A DNA stretch of 64,000 bases from positions 294,295 to 358,294 of the forward strand of contig CAADRB010000023.1 of assembly GCA_900708905.1 (NCBI GenBank), read 5' to 3'. The stretch's first letter is position 1. The number at the start of each line of letters is the position of its first letter. The DNA is from Hymenolepis diminuta (lineage: Eukaryota > Platyhelminthes > Cestoda > Cyclophyllidea > Hymenolepididae). A model generated the notes under the pieces. The model did not search any database and was not told the DNA's origin. It saw only the letters and a list, made by a program, of their open reading frames with translations. The position numbers were made by a program, and so were the translations under genes. Below are positions 52,401-61,400 of this stretch, piece after piece.

Positions 52401-55400
52401 ATCTTTTAAAATGTTTATGCAATTGGCCATACAAGAATGATAAAAGGCGTACAACCTTATTTAACAAGTTTAATTTAGTAAGATCAATCCACTACTTTGG
52501 CTTTAGTTTGTACTTCTTCATGAAATTGATTTAACCCTCGTTGGACGACTTTACGACCTCCCATGTTCATACGCTTTCTCACAATGAAAATTTTTTACTT
52601 ATGTGCCATTAGCTGGCGAGATTAGATTTTTTGCAATAACTAATAGCTCACCTCTCAGTCCGACGTTCAAACTGAGGCTCATTAAATAGAAGCCATAAAT
52701 TGTGTCAACATAAGCAATTATTTTATATTAAAAAGCCCAAAACATACGGTTGTGGAAGATTTTGTGCGCAACTGATCCTATAACAAATGAAAAGACACTT
52801 TTTTAAAAATTCAATATGTCAACTAGATAGCATAGTCTTTTATATGGTTCCTTATCGTAAATATATTTGTTGATTCTCTTTAAACCTAATTTTCTAATTA
52901 ATGAATTCACTGCCAGTTAGCAGTACTACATAAGCATGTCATGAGTTCTAAGATCGAAGGTGTTTGGTGAATATTCAGTATTTTCCATACCAACTAATAC
53001 TGGTCATCTGTTCGTCTACTTAATAAGCACTTGTAGCCATCACAATAACTCATAGGTCTGCTCAGCCTAGCCAGTAGCAGAAAGAATTACAAGGGAGACA
53101 AAACAGACGGCATCTTTAAGGGCACTTTGTGTTCGTCTTTAAGCGAAATTTCCCCGACGCAGACGCAATCGAGACCTATGATCCATCTTTCGATTTTGGA
53201 AAGGTTACTGTATCCTGCGATCCTAACTCAGTAGATTATAATAGTGGCCTTATTTTTTATTAGCACTTCCATTTCACAATGATGTATTATTTCTGCTAAA
53301 ACGGGTATTCAATTTCATTATCTCAATACAAAATAAAAGCTATTTTCACTTCCACTGCTCTAAGTCTAATTTTCATTAATTGAAGTATGTAACTATGTTG
53401 AAATGAACCGTCTTGCTTATAACACAATAAATAAATACATGAACGAAAGAGTTTAAGTCATTTTCCTTCTCTCCAACGGGTACTAGGTGAAATATGCGTA
53501 ATAAAACTCAAGAAATTTAAAATAAAATAGTCATTTTAATATGCAAATAGTAAAGATCCCAATAAAGCAAATAAATAGTAACTTACGAGCTGGGAGCACA
53601 AGGATTTTTGAGCAAGCTGCTACCCCTAAAACGGAAAACTAAGGACATGTTTATCAATTTAATCGATTTTTTTTGGGAAGATAAAGCCGATTAATTTATT
53701 ACAATCTATGTATATATGCTATTTTCACTTCAGTATGTTTCAATTTGCCTAATACTCTCGTTTTACCCACAGATATCAGGTCTACTTTTTGTGTTTTACC
53801 GGCATTTGGATATTAATGCGTTAATTACTTTTCCCCAGTTGTACATATTTTGTTGGAAAAAATGGCAATTTTGTAACAGTAGTTATCAAAATCCAGCCAT
53901 TTAAAAGTTAATAGAATTGTTGGAATTAAGAAAACAACTAACGGTCTGCAGCTAAAAAATTACAACAGCAATAACAGTCACCAATTGGTAGCCATTTGAG
54001 CAAAAGCTAACTACAATTGTAGAGCAGGACAGCAAGAGTTGACCAGACCAGAATGCATTCAAGGAAGCCACAATGATAATTGAAGCGAGTAAGAAAGAGA
54101 GGGAGAGGGAGAGTGGTGAGGAAGAGGGGGATGGGAGGGAGGTGGTTTTGTAGTCGCCACCTGTCGCGCGCGTTATGTTTTGAGTGGGAAAACAAAGACG
54201 TTTTCGTATGGGTCACTTGGGTAGGGTAGCACGAGAACATGAACGCAGGTGTAGTTTTAAGTGATACGAGGCTGTTATTGAAAGGGGGAACCAATGGGCA
54301 TATTTAGATATGACAGATAAGGGTTTTGTGTCATGGTGACATAAAAGATGTCACTGCAGCTTCGTGGACGAAAACCTAAATATTTTCAGAGAGAATGTGA
54401 ATGGAGTGTAATTCTGGAAATATATAGAGTCATACTTCAGAATCTAGTGGCAATGAGCGGTTTATTTCATCGTTCATAATTGACTCATGATATGGTGTTT
54501 TTCATTTGTTCAAAGGCTTTGCTGGTGTATATACAAGAAATTTGCAATCAAATATATATTTTTGAGTGTGAAAAAAATAGATGGTAGTCCTACCTGTTAA
54601 ATGTATTTGAAGTACAATATAAACCTATGTACACTATGATTGAAGTGTAACTTCCTCTTAGGGTTTGCAATTTACCTTTTCTCACTAGCGTATTAAGCTA
54701 TTGTTAATTTCAAAAGTTGAAAATCAGTTGCACGTGTACAATATGTGTTTTTTAGATCATCTTGAACGGATTTAATGACTATTTTAAAAAACCTAGGACC
54801 GCGAGTTTTACAATAAAATTTCGGGTGATTAAAGGCATCATGCGAGTGCAGATCTTCATACGGGCTTATATTTGTGGGGTTCACAACGCTAACAAGGCTG
54901 ATTGAATCACGTGCGCTAAAGCTCACCACGGGAAGTGCGGCCATGTAACCGGTCGCGTTGAGATCAAGCGCGGCGTGTGTGCAGAGACCTCCTCAACCAA
55001 TCAGCAATCAAGATCCCTGCAGCCCAGCATGGTTTTGTATTTAATGACCAAGCTTTTACGAAAAAGGAACAAAGTGGTCAATAAACCCTCTCCCCTAAGC
55101 ATCTTACTGGTTCTTACCATTCTGGACATAGCTTAGCTAATTTGGGAGTGAAATGATAATAGTGGACTCTACTAGAGGCTATTCGGACTGCTTAGGAGGA
55201 TTACTTAGGTGTAGCAANNNNNNNNNNNNNNNNNNNNNNNNNNNNNNNNNNNNNNNNNNNNNNNNNNNNNNNNNNNNNNNNNNNNNNNNNNNNNNNNNNN
55301 NNNNNNNNNNNNNNNNNNNNNNNNNNNNNNNNNNNNNNNNNNNNNNNNNNNNNNNNNNNNNNNNNNNNNNNNNNNNNNNNNNNNNNNNNNNNNNNNNNNN

Positions 55401-58400
55401 NNNNNNNNNNNNNNNNNNNNNNNNNNNNNNNNNNNNNNNNNNNNNNNNNNNNNNNNNNNNNNNNNNNNNNNNNNNNNNNNNCAACCAATCAGCAATCAAG
55501 ATCCCTGCAGCCCAGCATGGTTTTGTATTTAATGACCAAGCTTTTACGAAAAAGGAACAAAGTGGTCAATAAACCCTCTCCCCTAAGCATCTTACTGGTT
55601 CTTACCATTCTGGACATAGCTTAGCTAATTTGGGAGTGAAATGATAATAGTGGACTCTACTAGAGGCTATTCGGACTGCTTAGGAGGATTACTTAGGTGT
55701 AGCAAAAGACTTAAAGGTGTAGCATCCGCTACATATTTTCCAATGTTTCATTTGCTTGAAAAATTGCCCAGTAGAAAAATTGAGCAGATAGATCTGTAAT
55801 GTTATTCCCTAACGTTCTATTAATTAAATTTTAAGCTGATTCACATAGTAAAAGAGTTGGCGGAATGAAAATACCGTAACTTACATTGCGAGTATATTTT
55901 GGAGTTTATTAAATCTTCCGAACATACTAGTTTTGGATTTCAAGGAGATAAAACAAGTGAATATTAATAAATTATTAAAAATTATAGCTAATAGCTAAAA
56001 AAATGTCCAAAAAGGGAACCTCTCTGAGCATTAAGCGTATAATCTACCGTTGCACGTCCATTGGATGCTGTTGAAAATCGCACATTAGTTCCCTATTTGT
56101 TTATATAAAAACAAATCACAGATATATAAATAAATATATAAATAAACAAACGAAACTGATAAGTTAGAACAAATATCAATAAAAAACGATAGAAGAATTT
56201 CAGGGATTTTTCAAAATAAAACTAAAGAATTTCGCCGTAATTATAAATATACTTAATTTTAAAAATCAATAGACAGATCAAAAAATATTAATTTGAACGC
56301 TTTGGAAGTTTATTTCAACTTCTGATCTATCATTCTGAGGATGATAAATTCGCTCATACAGTATTAGGAAACAATAAAACAGTTTTAGTATTAACTCTAT
56401 CTATGAGCGATCAGGTAATTTTAATTAAAACCTATTGAAAATGTTATTATTAAAATATAACAGGCCGAAATATTTTGGTTTGACAACTATCAATATAATA
56501 AATACATAATTCGCTAAGGGAATACATTTTATCAAAAATCATATTCTGAGAAGAACATATCCCAGTGCTCCATCGTGAACACTCGCGTTTCATCAATACC
56601 TCTTTATCGTTAAAATTTCGACACTGTTTATTATGATTTGTTGTTTGAAATGTCAGGTTAATAGACTTGACTGAAACGGTGGGCTCTCAGCACATCTGTC
56701 ATTTCACCTAATGATAATACCATCCGACCCCGCGTGCAATTACTCCCATTGACGAAGTAATCGCGCCAGTACTATCTATTCGCTTAAATTACGGCTCACT
56801 CAATTGCAGTAAGATGCTCATTCAAATCACAATTCAGAAATGAAAACCTTAATTATAATTATTTATCTTTCAAGAAAGTAAATTATTACTAAAAATACTG
56901 TGATTGTGCAAACGGAAATTAATTAATTACCCGAATTCACTGTCAAGAAAGCATTTCCATTTTGATAGATTGAACATCTTTTCCTCTATAGTTATCCTGA
57001 AACAGATGAAAATAATTGTGTCTTTGATAGAAGTATTATGATATAGCAAATCGAAGGCGATGCCTACCTCTAACAATTAATAATTTACTTTTATGCGAGT
57101 GACCATAAGAGGAAGACATTTATCTAATTATCTCTAGATGGAAGCCAGTGATATATGAAGGCACATTTTGTCTTAATTATATTTTACAAGTCCTAGTTTT
57201 CCGAAAATAATCTCGCTAAGTACTGAAATGTCGTAATTATCTGATGTCGTTAAGTACCTTAACCTGCAATTTTCACGGGAATAAGTAATCGTATTTTATC
57301 TTGCACACCAATAAATAGGGGTAAAATTAAGACCCCATGGGGTCATGGGAATGAGGAAGTCAACTATCAATTAAAAGTACATTTTAAGACAGCGTTATAT
57401 TTTGTACTATCAGAGTTGCTAAAATATACATTAAACAAACATCTTACACTTGTGTAGGAACTCCATCCACAAGTGCTCTGAAATCACAAATAAATAAGTG
57501 ATTTAAATAAATGTTTTAGGATTTTATTAAATTGTCAAGCATGCGTGAAGATGACAGGTTTGATATGACCCCATAACTCACATTCTGGTATCACGCGGAG
57601 CAGCAAATGTCCCAGGAAAGCTAAAGAGAATTTGAAGTAAAAATTAAATTGCATTCAGTCTCATTATATTTTTATTTAAAGAATTATTTTTCTCCAGCTT
57701 AGGAAAATTCATGATATATGTGATACAAGGTCAGCCAATATAACTAGTTATCATGTGGTTGTGCATGGAAATTTGGAAGGTACCACTAATCACTTTACTG
57801 GTTCTATCCTCAATCAGCAAACATCTTTTCTACATTTTACTCTGTGAAGTAAACGGATTTGGATACTACTAAATTCGCAGCAGCCATATAAGTTGAAACA
57901 AATTCTTCCATGGTTATATTTAACGAAGCCTGAAATGAGAGTCGAATTTTATGAATCACCACTTATTATTAGATTAACGTAAAATTTTCTATAAAGTAGA
58001 TGATTTTGGCACTGCATGATTCAAATATTGAGGTGTCACCCATAATAATTTTAACGGCCTCTGGAACAGATGAGATGTTTTTGCTTCCTATCTAATAATA
58101 GGACACATAACGTCCTGGAAATTTTTTATGTTTAAAAAGAATGTTTATTTAAAAATTCATTTTTGAGATACACTTTTATCTAGTGATTCTTTTTGTAGGC
58201 TAAAGTGAAGATAAACTTAAATTTAATCAACGTCTATGTTTATGAAAGAGACCGTTTTTACTCCCACCATTCGAAATGAAAACTATTTGAAGAATTGGTT
58301 TGGGGCCATTGTCTTGCACCGCACAGGCTCAATTGTAGACACTTATAAAATTATTTAATTTCTATAATAGAAATTACAAAGCACTGATTACTTTGTAATT

Positions 58401-61400
58401 GAGCAACCTATTATTAACGAATATATCATTACAATAATAAGGGGCTGATTCTTAAATTAAATCACTTCAAATAAAAATTCAAAGCACTTTTTTCAGTACA
58501 TTGCGGGCAAAATATATCATTTCGGAGAGCATATGACAACACACCTATCCACTGCAAGTGATGGACTATTTCTTAGTTAATACATTGATCTTACGCTTAA
58601 TTATTACTTATTTTAAATTATTTTTAGTTAAATGTGTCAAATCAGAGAACATTCATTAAATCAGATATTGAGACTTACGGTGCAGATTGGCACTGGCATG
58701 CCGAACTGTGGACAATACATATAATTTATAATACAATCATATTGTTACCAAATAATATATTTTTTTCCAAAATAATTGTATTTAATATTCTAAAATTCTG
58801 ATTTAAATAGTAACGATTTATATAACCTATTTCTTTACGCGGTTTATAAAACAGACGCTTAATAAGGTAAATCCTACGACATTAAATTTAGTTTAAATCT
58901 CTTCAGAAAACCTTTGCAAGAGCTGCACAACTGAAATCACATATTTTTGATCTGAGTAGCGAAGAAATATGATCAATTTCCTTAATTATCTTGCCCTGAT
59001 TTTTGTATACTCGCTGAACCGAATATTAAAGAGTATACTATCTTGATAAACAAACGGCAATATTATATGTAAGCATCTGAAAGTGTGACTTTTCCTGTAG
59101 AAACTCGACTTTGATCTTGATATTACCTGAAGCTAGAGCAAATCTTGGGCAGTTGTCGTTAAAGCTGCAGATAATATTGTTGTGATTTTGCATTATTTCA
59201 GCAAGAGACTAAAGAAAATGAATTAATCAACTGTTAGAAGAAGACTTGATTGATTGACTATCCAAATTATTCGAAAACACATTGAGCCTTGGATGTACAA
59301 GGTGTGAATTCACTCTCAAGCACTATGAAGAAATCTTAGAATTTGAGCTTTGGAACGTTACGAAATGAAGTAGTAAACCATTCCCATTACATGCCACTTG
59401 ATCCTCATAACTGAATATTACTACTAATAATGACAAACTAGATAGCCTGACGTTTATTTGATGTTCTAAACTTACTTTTCAATTTCTTTATCTTAGTCCA
59501 CTCTTAAAAAATTTTTAACATTTAACTAGTTTCACTTTTAGGGTTTGTATCTTAAACTAAAATTGCAATCTTTGCTTTACCGTGGGGAAAAATATTTTAA
59601 AAGTAGAATTAAATAAATTTTTCGTATTTCCAGTGCTTAAGTATCACACTGGCGTATGTATGAAAAATTTGCTCTTTTATTTTGTACAATATTTTCTATT
59701 CTAATTCCGTTATAGTACTCCTGTTTAAATAAACTAACACTGATATATTAACTGACAAAATTTATCTGTCGGTTGAAATCATCGTTTAATAGCAACTCTA
59801 ATATGAAACTAATTTGGTCTCCTTATCTCAAAATTGCCAATTATCAATGCATCCGTCGTATGCATCATTATCGAAGAGAAGATTTCTATCCTCCGACAAT
59901 CATCTCCACCTCAGATGAAAGTTAATTTATATGGACATTGTGCTGAATTGCCGCATTTTCTCCCTTAACATTATCTAGATAATTACATTAAAATACGCTC
60001 AAATTAACATGCAGAAACCAATTTTAAGTACAGATTTGCATTTCGAATACAATCCATCCATCTTTGCTCTACTTATTTGGAAACCACCTTAAGGAGACTG
60101 TAATTAGTTTTTCAGGAGAAAAAATTTAAATGACTTTAGTTTATTTGAAAATGAACGTCCCCAATCCCTTAAATTAGACAACCTTTCCTCAGCTCCAGAC
60201 CTAAACAAATGAAAACAGGGAGCAATACTATATGGAGTAGGAAGTCATTGGTCTATTTGGCTCTCGTCCTCTTCATGTGAATAAAACCTGAAGGTTTCTA
60301 GCTATCCAGCCCTTAATAATAGGAAAAATCTCCGACGAGAGAATGAGGGTTGTACATTGTTGACACCGAAACAGCACGCACTATTCGTCTTCGATTTATG
60401 CAAAGCTACCTAGCTACATTAAATTATTTTGTAATAATGAAACTGATTTCAGGGGTTCCATAGTACGTATGAGAGTAAATGCTTTGAATACATCCTGATA
60501 CGTTCATAAGAATGAGTATAGTGGTTCTAATCATGTTGACCAATAGATAAGAGTGAAAATAAGACTAAACTGATTTAATAAATAGAAGCAAACCAAAATC
60601 TTAGTTTCGGAACTGCAGGTTAAAATGCGGTGTTATATTTTGCACTTTGGGGAAATTTAAATATTCAATAAATAGTCACTGTATGTTTGAAATCAATTTA
60701 TAAAAATTGAAAATATTTTTGTATTTGCAAAATACAATATTTGTTGTGACAACTACGTATCTTACATTTAAAATGTAGTTTATTATAGAATGGTAACATG
60801 TAATGGTATTAATTTCCTATTTTTGAACGTATTGAAAAATTCTAAATAATCTACTCACGTTTGCGAAACATTTCCGCCTTCAAAAATACTCGTATTGCTA
60901 AAAAAGGAAATAATTTTAATAATTTATTTCAGATTATTTTCTTTTAACAAAAGATTAAGGTATCATTGGTAAAAAACTCATTGTGTAGCTTTCGAGAATA
61001 TGTGGATTAAAAGATAGCCAGGATGACCTAAATGTGGATTTAAAGTGGAGATAAAATTGTATTTATTCTCTTTTGATATTTGTCAAAAGATCAGGTTTTG
61101 CTACAACACAACTAAATATACACGAAGTAATTATTTGTTCCATTAATATATTATTATATGGATACACGCTAAGTACTTTAGGGTCTACTTCCTTAATTAA
61201 TAGACGACCCTTCTGAATTTCATTTTTTCCAATAGGTCAGACAAATTGGGTGATTTTAATCTAAATTGGAGATTGGTTAATGTTCTGTGTAAAATTAACT
61301 CTTAAAGTCACTCTTCACAACTTAATTTGCAGAGTTTCCGATTCCACCCTCCTTACCAACTTCCAATGTCAGCAGTTAAGCAATACCTCATTTTGTGTTT

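Noticed and set aside
52652..52677. 26-nt (or 20-nt) minus-strand segment with good donor gtgagcta
   Set aside because: Neither length is divisible by three, so it breaks the phase between exons L and H; kept out of the gene model.
55153..55572. Open frames of 95-139 codons on both strands
   Set aside because: They consist mostly of undefined bases in the N gap and are not evidence of coding.
58038..58058. 21-nt minus-strand segment with acceptor tctgttccag and donor gtgacacc
   Set aside because: In the phase shared by the other micro-exons it contains a stop codon.
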